From: an uncultured Actinomycetes bacterium
GTDB taxonomy: Bacteria; Actinomycetota; Acidimicrobiia; Acidimicrobiales; RAAP-2
Direction: 5' to 3'
DNA: 64,000 bases
Assembly: GCA_903870905.1 (NCBI GenBank)
Contig: CAIQEU010000072.1
Location: forward strand, 1 to 64,000
The translations under genes were made by a program, and so were the position numbers. Positions 33,620 to 45,380 of the stretch are shown here, piece after piece; positions within the stretch are counted from its first letter, which is position 1, and the number at the start of each line of letters is the position of its first letter. Under the pieces are notes generated by a model. That model was not told the origin of the DNA and made no database searches. It was given only the letters and a program-made list of their open reading frames with translations.

Positions 33620-34693
33620 CGGATCGACCAACGGGCTACCTGGTCTTGGCTGACGGCACCGTCTTCGAAGGCGAGTTGGCCGGGGCCATTCCTGAGACGT
33701 CGGTTGCTGGCGAAGTCGTGTTCAACACGTCGATGACCGGCTACCAAGAGATCCTCACCGATCCCTCCTACGCCGGCCAATTCGTGGTGTTCACGACCGC
33801 CCATCTCGGAAACTACGGCACCAACCCGGTTGACGATGAGTCCTCTCGGGTGTGGTGCGGGGCCGCCATCATGGGCGACCTCGCCGATCGAGCGTCGAAC
33901 TACCGCTCGACTGAAGACCTCGACGCCTTCGCCCTCCGCCACGGGTGCACCATCCTCTGTGGCGTCGATACCCGTCGACTCACCCGTCACCTCCGCGACC
34001 ATGGGGCGCTCCCCGGCGTGATCGGCCACGGACCGCTCGAGACCCTGAAGGAAGCTGCAGCGACGGCACAGGGAACCGACGCGCAGGACTTGGCCACGGT
34101 GGTCTCAACCGACGTCGCCTACGAACTCCCCGGCGGCCCGCATCGCCTGGTGGTGGTGGACTTTGGGGTGAAGGTCACCATGCTCCGCCAACTGCAGTCC
34201 TTCGCCCACTTGACCGTGGTGCCAGCGACGACGTCGGCGGATGAGATCCGGTCCCTCGACCCAACGGGCCTCTTCCTCTCCAATGGTCCCGGCGACCCAG
34301 CAGCGCTCGGAAGCCCGGTCGAGATGATCGGTGACCTCCTCGGTGAGTTGCCCATCTTCGGCATTTGCCTCGGCCACCAGTTGCTGTCGCGGGCGCTCGG
34401 TGCGACGACCTTCAAGTTGCCGTTCGGCCACCACGGTGGGAACCACCCGGTCGTCGACCTCGCCACAGGTCACGTCGAGATCACCGCCCAGAACCACAAC
34501 TACGCCGTTGACGGCGACAGCTTGCGTGACGTGCTCGTGACGCATCGGAACTTGAACGACGGCGTCATCGAAGGCATTTCAGCACTTGAGCGCAAGGCGT
34601 TCTCGGTGCAGTACCACCCTGAAGCTGGACCGGGGCCGCACGATGCCCGCTACCTCTTCCACCGCTTCACCACGCTGCTCGAAGGGGGCCTCC

Positions 34694-34710
<17 letters not shown>
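33616..34710 (+). CDS. carA: carbamoyl-phosphate synthase small subunit
   Basis: 364 residues. An N-terminal CarA domain ([13 protein letters not shown] …, [20 protein letters not shown] in part) joins a class I glutamine amidotransferase with the nucleophile in GICLGHQLL and the His/Glu in [10 protein letters not shown]. Supplies ammonia to CarB. ATGA overlap with pyrC; overlaps carB by 17 nt. Confidence 0.96.
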
Positions 34711-38037
<3,327 letters not shown>

Positions 38038-38041
<4 letters not shown>

Positions 38042-38949
38042 GTCGCCCGGCCCTCGCCACGACGATTGGGGACGTGGAGCTCTCGAGTGCGGTCATGACG
38101 GCGTCGGGGACGGCCGGGTACGGCGCCGAACTCAGCGCCTACGGTGACCTCTCGGCACTCGGTGCCCTCGTCACCAAGTCGCTTGCGGCGACTCCGTGGC
38201 CCGGGAACGCCGCTCCCCGGGTGACCGAGGTGCGAGCGGGCATGCTGAACAGCGTGGGGCTCCAAGGCCCTGGCGTTCCAGCATGGCGGGATCGGGAGCT
38301 GCCAGCGGCTCGAGCGGCTGGCGCCACGGTGGTGGCGTCGATTTGGGGAACGAGCGTCGACGCCTACCGGGCAGCAGCAGAAGCGCTCGCAGGTGCTGAC
38401 GTCGCTGCGGTTGAGGTGAACGTCTCGTGCCCCAACGTCGAAGACCGCTCCTCGATGTTCGCTCATTCCGCAGCAGCCACCGGTGCCGTCGTCGAGGCCT
38501 GTCGCGGCTCGCATCCGCTCTGGGTCAAGTTGAGCCCGAACGTCGCAGATCTCACCCCTATCGCTGCAGCGGCGATCGATGCCGGCGCCTCGGCGCTCGT
38601 ACTCACGAACACTCTGCTCGGCATGAAACTCGATCTGAGCACTCGTCGCCCGGTGCTCGGCAACGGTGGGGGAGGACTGTCGGGTCCAGCGGTGCACCCG
38701 GTTGCGGTGCGAGCGGTCTACGAGATACGCAAAGCCTTCCCAGACGTACCCATCATTGGCGTTGGTGGGGTGATGCATGGACGCGATGCGTTGGAGTTCC
38801 TCATCGCAGGGGCCAATGCCGTTCAAGTAGGGACGGCCACGTTCCACAACCCGAGAGCGCCGTGGAAGGTCACTGCGTCGCTCGAGCGAGCGCTGCGCCG
38901 AGCGAACTTCACCAGCGTCGCTGATGCAATCGGGGCGGCACAGCGGTAG
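38038..38949 (+). CDS. pyrD: dihydroorotate dehydrogenase, class 1B-like catalytic subunit
   Basis: 303 residues. The catalytic base is a Cys ([10 protein letters not shown]), as in class 1 enzymes, not the Ser of membrane class 2; FMN-binding blocks [23 protein letters not shown] and [19 protein letters not shown] (in part) match class 1B. Class 1B normally works with the Fe-S/FAD subunit PyrK, whose gene usually sits next to pyrD; it is not in this window. GTG start overlapping the carB stop. Confidence 0.93.
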
Positions 38950-38964
38950 GGGAAGTGGCGCTGG

Positions 38965-38970
38965 TACGGT
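38965..38970 (+). promoter_or_regulatory. -10 box, leaderless geometry (ctaG)
   Basis: TACGGT, 6 nt before the GTG at 38977. Confidence 0.65.
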
Positions 38971-38976
38971 ACGACC

Positions 38977-39813
38977 GTGAGCCTTCCACCGATGTGGCAC
39001 TTCGCCAGTGTCGACCTCGTGCTCATGTACGCCGCTGCCGTAGGCATCCTCGGGTGGTGGCGGCTCAGCGAGGACGCTGCTGAGCGAAGCGGTATTCGTC
39101 TCGCAATGTACCTCGCCGCATTGGTTGGCCTTGGTCTCTGCGTGTCCTCGCCACTCGACCGGTTGTCGATGCAGTGGCTGACGTGGCACATGGTGATCCA
39201 CGTCGTCGAGATGTTCTACCTGCCCCTACTCCTGGTGCTGTCAGCTCCACGGGTCTTCTTCGTGAGCGCCCTACCAACCCCTGCTCGACGGATCGGACGG
39301 CAGATTCGAGATGGACTTCGCGGGCCACTGTCCGCTCTCGGTCGTCCCGTCGTGGCGGTTGTTGGGTTCAGTGCGGTCATGGTGTTCTGGCACATCCCCG
39401 GAGTCTTCGCCTGGGCGATGGTGAATATGTGGAGTCACGATTGGCTCATGTTGCCGAGCTTCGTCGCCGTAGGTATCGGCTTCTGGCGGGTCATCGTCGT
39501 CGTCCCACCGCGAGCACGGGTGGCTGGAAGTCGCTTTCAAATCGTGGCCGTGCTCGGGACGTCCTTCGTGATGTTGGTGCTCGCCATGGCCATGGCAATC
39601 GTCGCGCACACGCCGTGGTACCCGTCCTACGTGGCCCTCCACGGAGCGACCGGAGCACTGCGCGATCAGCACTACGCGGCGGGGGTGCTCTGGATTTGTG
39701 GGGACCTCTGGGCGATTCCGGCACTGGTCGTCATCGGGACCCGCGTGCTCAGTGCTCGCGGGGGAGCGTCAGTCGCGGTTGATCGATTCTTCGGTCGAAG
39801 CGAGGCCCTCTGA
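38977..39813 (+). CDS. ctaG: cytochrome c oxidase assembly factor, caa3-type CtaG
   Basis: 278 residues with about seven membrane helices. The pattern LSSPLDRLS-like CVSSPLDRLSMQWLTWHMVIHVVEMF (in part), FWHIPGVFAWAM and RDQHYAAGVLWICGDL with conserved His identifies the caa3_CtaG family, needed for assembling aa3/caa3 oxidases, probably through copper. It precedes the oxidase genes but is separated from them by a gene on the other strand. GTG start 6 nt after TACGGT. Confidence 0.9.
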   Translation: MSLPPMWHFASVDLVLMYAAAVGILGWWRLSEDAAERSGIRLAMYLAALVGLGLCVSSPLDRLSMQWLTWHMVIHVVEMFYLPLLLVLSAPRVFFVSALPTPARRIGRQIRDGLRGPLSALGRPVVAVVGFSAVMVFWHIPGVFAWAMVNMWSHDWLMLPSFVAVGIGFWRVIVVVPPRARVAGSRFQIVAVLGTSFVMLVLAMAMAIVAHTPWYPSYVALHGATGALRDQHYAAGVLWICGDLWAIPALVVIGTRVLSARGGASVAVDRFFGRSEAL

Positions 39814-40092
39814 CGAACGACTGGCTGCTTCGAGCGCGCTGATGATCGCATCTCGTGCGGGGCGCTCGCCGCGGTAGTCGCGCAGGAGCTGGCGCCAGAG
39901 GTAGGCACCGAACCCGCCGAGAATCGGCCATTCAATGACGTAGACCCAACTGAGGCCGTTGCCGTCGAATGCTCGAACGGTCTCGACGCTCAGGGCGATG
40001 ACGCAGAGGAGAATGCCGAGTCCGCCGACGAGGTGGAGCTTCCACGCAGCCCGGACCTTGAGGTTCGACTGGCCTTCCTCTCTCGAGCTCAC
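39769..40092 (-). CDS. small membrane protein of unknown function
   Basis: 107 residues, two predicted membrane helices (LHLVGGLGILLCVIALSVET and WVYVIEWPILGGFGAYLW) with charged ends. No family recognised. It overlaps the 3' end of ctaG by 45 nt on the opposite strand. GTG start with TAAGGT 6 nt upstream supports it as real. Its place within the oxidase cluster hints at a role in the respiratory chain, which is inference only. Confidence 0.72.
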   Translation of the reverse strand: MSSREEGQSNLKVRAAWKLHLVGGLGILLCVIALSVETVRAFDGNGLSWVYVIEWPILGGFGAYLWRQLLRDYRGERPARDAIISALEAASRSSEGLASTEESINRD

Positions 40093-40098
40093 GCCCGA

Positions 40099-40104
40099 AC
40101 CTTA
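40099..40104 (-). promoter_or_regulatory. -10 box, leaderless geometry (small membrane protein)
   Basis: TAAGGT on the minus strand, 6 nt before the GTG at 40092. Confidence 0.55.
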
Positions 40105-40194
40105 TCGGTCTGGATCCGGTGTGGTGGTGTCGCTCACATTGCCAAGGGAGAAGGACCACAGGAGGAAAGACACGCGGCATCGAAAGAGTGTGGC

Positions 40195-40200
40195 TATGCT
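40195..40200 (+). promoter_or_regulatory. -10 box of the oxidase operon
   Basis: TATGCT, about 43 nt before the ATG of the cupredoxin-like gene; the leader would contain the hairpin at 40214-40229. Confidence 0.5.
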
Positions 40201-40213
40201 CTGCGAAGATTGA

Positions 40214-40229
40214 CGTCTCACAAGAGACG
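40214..40229 (+). promoter_or_regulatory. leader hairpin before the cupredoxin-like gene
   Basis: CGTCTC, loop ACAA, GAGACG: a perfect 6-bp stem lying directly against the Shine-Dalgarno stretch GGAAGGAGGAG. Might tune translation or stabilise the mRNA end. Confidence 0.45.
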
Positions 40230-40243
40230 GGAAGGAGGAGCAC

Positions 40244-40996
40244 ATGCGGCGACTACTCGGGGCTGGAGGAGCAGTACTCCTCGGTGCCGCGGTGATTGCA
40301 CTCGTGGGTGTGGGGTTCTCTGCGCAGGCGTATTCGTCGCCTCGAGGAGTCCAGAAAGCCACGAGTCTCGGCACTGACATGACCTGTGGGAAAGCGCTCC
40401 CACATGTCACACTGTCCTTCGCCACCTACGCGGATGCATCGGGAACCAACGACGTTGGGCAGCAGGTGCACCCAGGTGGCAACCCCAGTTGGCCCTCCTA
40501 CGGGCCAACGAACATCTTCCAGGCTCCTGCGCACGCCTGTGTGACGATGCACATCACGCAGTATGACTCGGGCGGCTCGCTCAACAATCCCGTCTTCGCC
40601 AAAGTGCAGGGCACGATTGGTGACACCGAGAGCGTGGTCTCAAGCGGCAACAGCGTCAGCGGATGCGATGGAACTTCGCCGCTCACCTACGATGGCACGC
40701 CGATCTCGGCAATTCAGCCATGCGATGCCGGCCACACCTTCTCGCTCCGTGGTCTGCCAGGAATCGCACCCGGGTTCTTCGTCAACGTCCCGCTCCCACT
40801 CGCAGGAAATGCAGCGGGGGACAACGTGGGCGACCTGAACAGCGATGCGCACCAGACGGTGACGTTCTCATTCATTGCAGGCCCCAAGGGCACCTACGCC
40901 TGGAACTGCGAGTACCCCTGCGGGCTCTCGGTTGCCGGCTTCGGTGCCGTGATGGGTGCCTACGGATACATGTCGGGGTACCTCCATGTCGTCTAA
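40244..40996 (+). CDS. secreted cupredoxin-like protein in the oxidase operon
   Basis: 250 residues with an N-terminal signal or anchor (MRRLLGAGGAVLLGAAVIAL) and a beta-rich exported body. Potential copper ligands: H97, C99 and H103 (APAHACVTMHITQYD), H203, and a C-terminal C222-x3-C226-G (NCEYPCG) followed by Met and His residues, recalling the CuA loop C-x3-C-G-x2-H-x2-M but with the His/Met spacing altered. It may be an electron carrier, a copper chaperone or a divergent subunit II-like module. Strong ribosome binding site; overlaps ctaC by 11 nt, so it is cotranslated with the oxidase. Confidence 0.7.
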   Translation: MRRLLGAGGAVLLGAAVIALVGVGFSAQAYSSPRGVQKATSLGTDMTCGKALPHVTLSFATYADASGTNDVGQQVHPGGNPSWPSYGPTNIFQAPAHACVTMHITQYDSGGSLNNPVFAKVQGTIGDTESVVSSGNSVSGCDGTSPLTYDGTPISAIQPCDAGHTFSLRGLPGIAPGFFVNVPLPLAGNAAGDNVGDLNSDAHQTVTFSFIAGPKGTYAWNCEYPCGLSVAGFGAVMGAYGYMSGYLHVV

Positions 40997-41873
40997 CCAC
41001 AACCACGGCATCCACCACGCCACCTACCAGTCCATCGACGAAGAGGTGGCCCCTGGCCTCCACAAGCAGTTGCACCGCCAGCACGTGCGGGGGACGCTCT
41101 ACGTCTGGGCCCTCTTGACCGTTGGCGGCATCCTCGCAGGTCTCTACCTGACACCGATCTTGATGCCGCACATGAACTCTCCCGAGGGGCGTGCAGCTAT
41201 CGAGACCGTCAAGGTCTTCACAGTTGCCGCTGCTCCGGTGGCTGCGCTCGTGTGTGCGGTGGCGATCTACTCGCTCATCAACTCGAGGCACCGGTCGCAT
41301 CTTGATTCGCCTCCCGTTGATGGACCTCCACTCCGGGGCAACGCGCTCGCTTCGGGTTCGTGGCTCGTCGTGTCCACGCTCCTCGTGGTGTTCCTCTTGT
41401 TCTGGGGTCTCACTGAGTGGGCGTCGCAGCAGGTCGTCCACGCCGATGCGCTGCAGGTGAATGTCACGGGGCAACAGTGGCTCTGGACCTACTCCTACCC
41501 AGCACAGACGGTCATTCTTCCTGGTGGGAAGACCCTCACAGTTCCGAAGGCCGTCGATGCGACGACGCTTGACCTCCCGATTAACGTTCCAGTCCAATTC
41601 AACGTGACATCAAAGGACGTCACTCACGGTTTCTGGCCCACGCAACTCGGTATCCAAGGCGACGCCAATCCGGGAGTGAACGACGTCTTGCGCACGACGC
41701 CAGACCACCTCGGCAAGTTCCAGGTGCGCTGCAGTCAGATCTGTGGCCTCTACCACGCCTACATGTACACCCAAGCTTCAGTTATTCCTGACAGCGCCTT
41801 CACGGCGTGGATTGCCCAAGGGGATGCTGGACGGGTCCTCACCTCAGCAAAGATCACAGGGGGAGTGCGATGA
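40986..41873 (+). CDS. ctaC: cytochrome c oxidase subunit II
   Basis: 295 residues. A His-rich N-terminus is followed by two membrane helices (LYVWALLTVGGILAGLYL and, after a loop, SWLVVSTLLVVFLLFWGL) and a periplasmic cupredoxin domain with the complete CuA site: His in DVTHGFW and CSQICGLYHAYM. No cytochrome c domain is fused, so electrons come from a separate donor. The ATG at 40986 lies within the preceding gene; ends in an ATGA overlap with ctaD. Confidence 0.94.
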   Translation: MSSNHNHGIHHATYQSIDEEVAPGLHKQLHRQHVRGTLYVWALLTVGGILAGLYLTPILMPHMNSPEGRAAIETVKVFTVAAAPVAALVCAVAIYSLINSRHRSHLDSPPVDGPPLRGNALASGSWLVVSTLLVVFLLFWGLTEWASQQVVHADALQVNVTGQQWLWTYSYPAQTVILPGGKTLTVPKAVDATTLDLPINVPVQFNVTSKDVTHGFWPTQLGIQGDANPGVNDVLRTTPDHLGKFQVRCSQICGLYHAYMYTQASVIPDSAFTAWIAQGDAGRVLTSAKITGGVR

Positions 41874-43792
41874 CGACCACTCAAGAACGCCGCCTCGAGG
41901 ACACCGTCCTCGGCTCAGCGGCTGGACGCTTCTACCGCCATCAGAACTTCGGCACCGGGCTGCTCGGTGGGGTTGGCCTCGGCTTCTTGCTCTGGCTCCT
42001 TGGCGAGTACACCGTGAACAACAACCCGAACTATGGAACCGACATGGTCGTCACCTTGACGATGCTCGGTTGGGTCATCGGGTTCAATCTCGGCGTCGGG
42101 ACGTTCAACGCAGTGCTCCACTGGATTCTTGGTCACGACCAGACGAAGGAAGATGAGCTCTACGCTGCAGGAGTTGGGCAAGGAAAGTCGAGGTACTGGA
42201 AGTACTGCACCGACCACAAGGTGGTTGGAACGCAGTACCTGATTCTGGTCTTCGTGCTCTTCTTCATCGGCGGGACCCTGGCGATGATGATCCGCACCCA
42301 GCTGCTCACGCCGAACAGTTCGTTCCTCAGTCCGCAGACCTACAACGCCATCGTGTCCATTCACGGCATGACCATGATCATCGCCACCATCATCATGGTG
42401 TCGGGGCCATTCGCAAACTTCATCATGCCAATCATGATCGGAGCGAAGGACATGGCATTCCCTCGACTCAACGCCATGAGCATTTGGGTCATCGTGTCGG
42501 CGGTTCCGCCGCTGATGGCCACGTTCTTCGTTGGTGGTGTGAATGCGGGATGGACGACGTATGCTCCGCTCTCGGTTCAAGATGGTCCTGCCATGGTGTG
42601 TTTCGCCTTCACGATCATCACCTTCGTGGTGTCGGTGACCGTCGCCGGTATCAACACCTTGATCACGGTGCTCACCATGCGAGCCCCAGGGATGACGTTC
42701 TCTCGGATGCCGGTCTTCGTCTGGGCCAGTGTGATCGGTGGAGCGCTGGGCCTCTACGCCATGCCGGCGTTCCTGCTCGACATGACGATGATGGTGAGCG
42801 ACCACGCCACCGGAACGAGCTTCTTCGTCTCGGCGCAAGGTGGATCGGGCTGGCTCTGGGAGAATGTGTTCTGGATCATGGGTCACCCCGAGGTCTATGT
42901 GATCTTGATCCCACCGGTTGGTGCACTCATGGAAGTGTTCTCAACATTCTCAAGAAAGCCCATGTTCGCCTACAAGATGATCATCGGCGCGATGATCGGC
43001 ATCGCAGGGCTCTCGATCATGGTGTGGGCGCACCACATGTTCACGACCGGTTGGGCTCCCGACCTTGCAGGTCCGTTCATGTTGACGACGGAACTCATCT
43101 CGATCCCCACCGGCATTATCTTCCTCTGTGCGATCGGTACGATGTGGCGAGGATCGAACTGGGTTCGCCTACCGATGTACTTCGGGTTCCTGTTCATCTG
43201 GAACTTCATCGTCGGAGGCGTGACGGGTATCTACCTCTCCGATGTCCCTGCTGATGACTACTTCCACGGAAATATGTTCGTCACCGCACACTTCCACTAC
43301 ACGCTGCTCGGTGGAGCGATGATCGCTGCAACTGCTGGTCTGTGCTACTGGTTCCCGAAGGTGACGGGTCGCATGCTCGACGAGAAGACTGGTCGTGCTG
43401 CGTTCTGGCTCATCGCCATTGGGTTCCAGGTCACGTACCTCGCACAGTTCTACGAGGGCTTCAAGGGTATGCCTCGACGGGTGGCGAACTACGACCCGAT
43501 CTTCGCACCAGAGAACGTCGTCTCGTCCATTGGGGCGTACGTGTTGATGGCCGGGTGGATCGTGCTGCTCTACGCACTCGTCAGCTCATGGCGCAGTGGC
43601 TCAATTGCGCCGGCGAATCCATGGTCGGCCAAGTCGCTCGAATGGCAGACGCTTACGCCGGTTCCTCTCGAGAACTTCCTTGAGGACGTGACCGTGGTGA
43701 ACGACGCCTACGGCTACGGCGAGCGTGCAGAGCTGCAAGTGCACGCGGTCTTCGGGTCGACGAGTGATGCACACCACGGAGAGGGGCACTGA
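41870..43792 (+). CDS. ctaD: cytochrome c oxidase subunit I with N-terminal extension
   Basis: 640 residues, A-type heme-copper oxidase. Ligands: H165 (low-spin heme), H339 and Y343 in GHPEVY (CuB, cross-linked Tyr), H388/H389 (CuB), H474 and H476 (HFHYTL). D194 in GAKDMAFPRLN is the D-channel entry. The canonical core starts only at about residue 112 (YCTDHKVVGTQYL). Before it lie two further predicted helices (about 29-46 and 59-87), so there may be 14 helices instead of 12. ATG overlaps ctaC; the stop overlaps ctaE. Confidence 0.95.
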   Translation: MTTTQERRLEDTVLGSAAGRFYRHQNFGTGLLGGVGLGFLLWLLGEYTVNNNPNYGTDMVVTLTMLGWVIGFNLGVGTFNAVLHWILGHDQTKEDELYAAGVGQGKSRYWKYCTDHKVVGTQYLILVFVLFFIGGTLAMMIRTQLLTPNSSFLSPQTYNAIVSIHGMTMIIATIIMVSGPFANFIMPIMIGAKDMAFPRLNAMSIWVIVSAVPPLMATFFVGGVNAGWTTYAPLSVQDGPAMVCFAFTIITFVVSVTVAGINTLITVLTMRAPGMTFSRMPVFVWASVIGGALGLYAMPAFLLDMTMMVSDHATGTSFFVSAQGGSGWLWENVFWIMGHPEVYVILIPPVGALMEVFSTFSRKPMFAYKMIIGAMIGIAGLSIMVWAHHMFTTGWAPDLAGPFMLTTELISIPTGIIFLCAIGTMWRGSNWVRLPMYFGFLFIWNFIVGGVTGIYLSDVPADDYFHGNMFVTAHFHYTLLGGAMIAATAGLCYWFPKVTGRMLDEKTGRAAFWLIAIGFQVTYLAQFYEGFKGMPRRVANYDPIFAPENVVSSIGAYVLMAGWIVLLYALVSSWRSGSIAPANPWSAKSLEWQTLTPVPLENFLEDVTVVNDAYGYGERAELQVHAVFGSTSDAHHGEGH

Positions 43793-44454
43793 TGTCTGCA
43801 ACCCAAGAACACGACGTCACGCATGAGGGTGGTCACCACGACACCCCCGAGCAGCGCGACCGCAAGGAACTCTCGGCGCTGGTGCTGTTCATCGCCGGTG
43901 ACGCAATCTTCTTGATCCTTGAGATCTTGGCGTGGTTCTACCTGCGAGCGCTCGACACGCAGAATGGTTGGCGATTCAGCAAGGCCACGCCTGCGAACCC
44001 TGCGACTTCAGGATCGAACAACCCCCACACCATCGTGCACGAAGTCGCCAAAGTTGCACCCGGATGGACCATCGTGATTGCAGCGCTGGCCCTCATCGCG
44101 GGACTCGCAGCATGGTGGGCCGAAGGCAATGCTCGCAAGGGCGTCGCTCACGCACCGATTCTCGCCGCTGCCCTTGTCGTGGCACTGGCGGGGATCGGAG
44201 CACAGGTGTACCAGTTCCAGATCCTTCCGTTCTCGACCACCGATGGCACGTATGCATCGATGTTCGAGTTCTTCATGGGCTCGGTGCTCGCGCACCTCTT
44301 CTTGGTCGTCGTCGTACTCCTCGGCGTGTGGAATCGAGCGCGCAAGGGGATGTACAATGAGGTCTGGTACCAGATCCGACTCGCACGGGTTTGGACCCTC
44401 TGGGTAGCAATTTCCGGCATCTTCCTGGCCGTCACGGCAATCTTCTTCGCCTAG
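43792..44454 (+). CDS. ctaE: cytochrome c oxidase subunit III
   Basis: 220 residues with five predicted helices, the short form of subunit III. ALVLFIAGDAIFLILEILAWFYLR, EFFMGSVLAHLFLVVVVLL and a final hydrophobic segment are typical. His-rich soluble N-terminus (HDVTHEGGHHD). Begins at the ATG overlapping the ctaD stop. No subunit IV gene follows; the operon ends in a strong inverted repeat. Confidence 0.9.
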   Translation: MSATQEHDVTHEGGHHDTPEQRDRKELSALVLFIAGDAIFLILEILAWFYLRALDTQNGWRFSKATPANPATSGSNNPHTIVHEVAKVAPGWTIVIAALALIAGLAAWWAEGNARKGVAHAPILAAALVVALAGIGAQVYQFQILPFSTTDGTYASMFEFFMGSVLAHLFLVVVVLLGVWNRARKGMYNEVWYQIRLARVWTLWVAISGIFLAVTAIFFA

Positions 44455-44457
44455 ATG

Positions 44458-44490
44458 CTGTGCTCCGGGCGCAATTCGCCCGGAGCACAG
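44458..44490 (+). terminator. 14-bp perfect inverted repeat, operon terminator
   Basis: CTGTGCTCCGGGCG (44458-44471) and its exact complement (44477-44490) around a 5-nt loop CAATT. It lies 4 nt after the ctaE stop and just before the pyrF promoter. There is no T tract. Confidence 0.8.
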
Positions 44491-44493
44491 GGT

Positions 44494-44499
44494 TAGGCT
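44494..44499 (+). promoter_or_regulatory. -10 box, leaderless geometry (pyrF)
   Basis: TAGGCT, 6 nt before the GTG at 44506 and only 3 nt after the terminator stem. Confidence 0.7.
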
Positions 44500-44505
44500 G
44501 ACGCC

Positions 44506-45330
44506 GTGGAACCCTTCGCCGGTCGGCTTTCTGCCGCAGTTGCAGCGCACGGCCCCCTCTGTGCCGGCATTGATCCGTCGCCCGAAGCCCTTGGGGCCTT
44601 TGGCCTCGCTGACACCGTTGACGGCCTCCGGTCCTTCGCCTCGATCTGCCTCGAGGCGTGCGTGGACACCGTAGCGATCATCAAGCCACAAGTCGCGTTC
44701 TTCGAACGCTTCGGAGCGGCTGGGTTCTCAGTGTTGGAGGACCTTTGTCGGCAAGCTGACGACACGGGAGTTCTCCTCATTGCTGACGCCAAGCGTGGTG
44801 ACATCTCAACCACCGCTGCAGCGTACGCAGCTGCGTGGGTCGGGGCGAGCGCCCCGTTTTCCTGTGATGCCCTGACGGTTACGCCGTACCTCGGCCTTGC
44901 TGCGCTTTCGCCGATCACGACCAGTGCGACGACGTCGGGCCGGGGAGTCTTCGTCGTCGTCGCTTCCTCTAATCCCGAAGGGCGATCGATCCAGGAAGCC
45001 CGCGGGGATCAGGGAACCGTGGAAGCGATGCTCTTTGCAGAAATTGGATCCATGAACGCCGAGGACGCTCGTGCGTCCATTGGCGCCGTGATCGGGGCGA
45101 GTCGATCGGTCGACCGAGCGATGCTCGCGGCGATGGCTGGCCCAATTCTCGTTCCAGGTTTCGGCGCTCAAGGTGGCGACGCTGCCGACATCTCGACGAA
45201 CTTCTCCGGACTCACCCAGCCAGTCGTCGTCGCCGCATCGCGTTCGTGGTTGTCGGCGGGACCATCGGTTGGGGGGCTGAGGGACCGTGCCCAGCAGCTC
45301 AACCAGGAACTTCGCGCGGCTCTGGCCTAG
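44506..45330 (+). CDS. pyrF: orotidine 5'-phosphate decarboxylase, type 2
   Basis: 274 residues, the longer actinobacterial/myxococcal PyrF subfamily. LCAGIDPSPEAL, IKPQVAFFERFG and the catalytic DAKRGDIS are intact; the phosphate-binding end LVPGFGAQGGDAAD is present. Converts OMP to UMP, the last step of the pathway encoded at 30.7-38.9 kb, but is separated from those genes by the oxidase cluster and has its own promoter. Confidence 0.95.
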   Translation: MEPFAGRLSAAVAAHGPLCAGIDPSPEALGAFGLADTVDGLRSFASICLEACVDTVAIIKPQVAFFERFGAAGFSVLEDLCRQADDTGVLLIADAKRGDISTTAAAYAAAWVGASAPFSCDALTVTPYLGLAALSPITTSATTSGRGVFVVVASSNPEGRSIQEARGDQGTVEAMLFAEIGSMNAEDARASIGAVIGASRSVDRAMLAAMAGPILVPGFGAQGGDAADISTNFSGLTQPVVVAASRSWLSAGPSVGGLRDRAQQLNQELRAALA

Positions 45331-45368
45331 GCCGATGGCTTGGTCGTCACGTTGCCACAGCAACTTGC

Positions 45369-45374
45369 TACGTT
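45369..45374 (+). promoter_or_regulatory. -10 box, leaderless geometry (mihF)
   Basis: TACGTT, 6 nt before the ATG at 45381. Confidence 0.65.
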
Positions 45375-45380
45375 CTAGGC

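Noticed and set aside
43792-44454. Direct or inverted repeats or transposase remnants at the borders of the oxidase cluster as proof of transfer
   Set aside because: None were found; the only border structure is the terminator, so insertion remains an inference from gene order.
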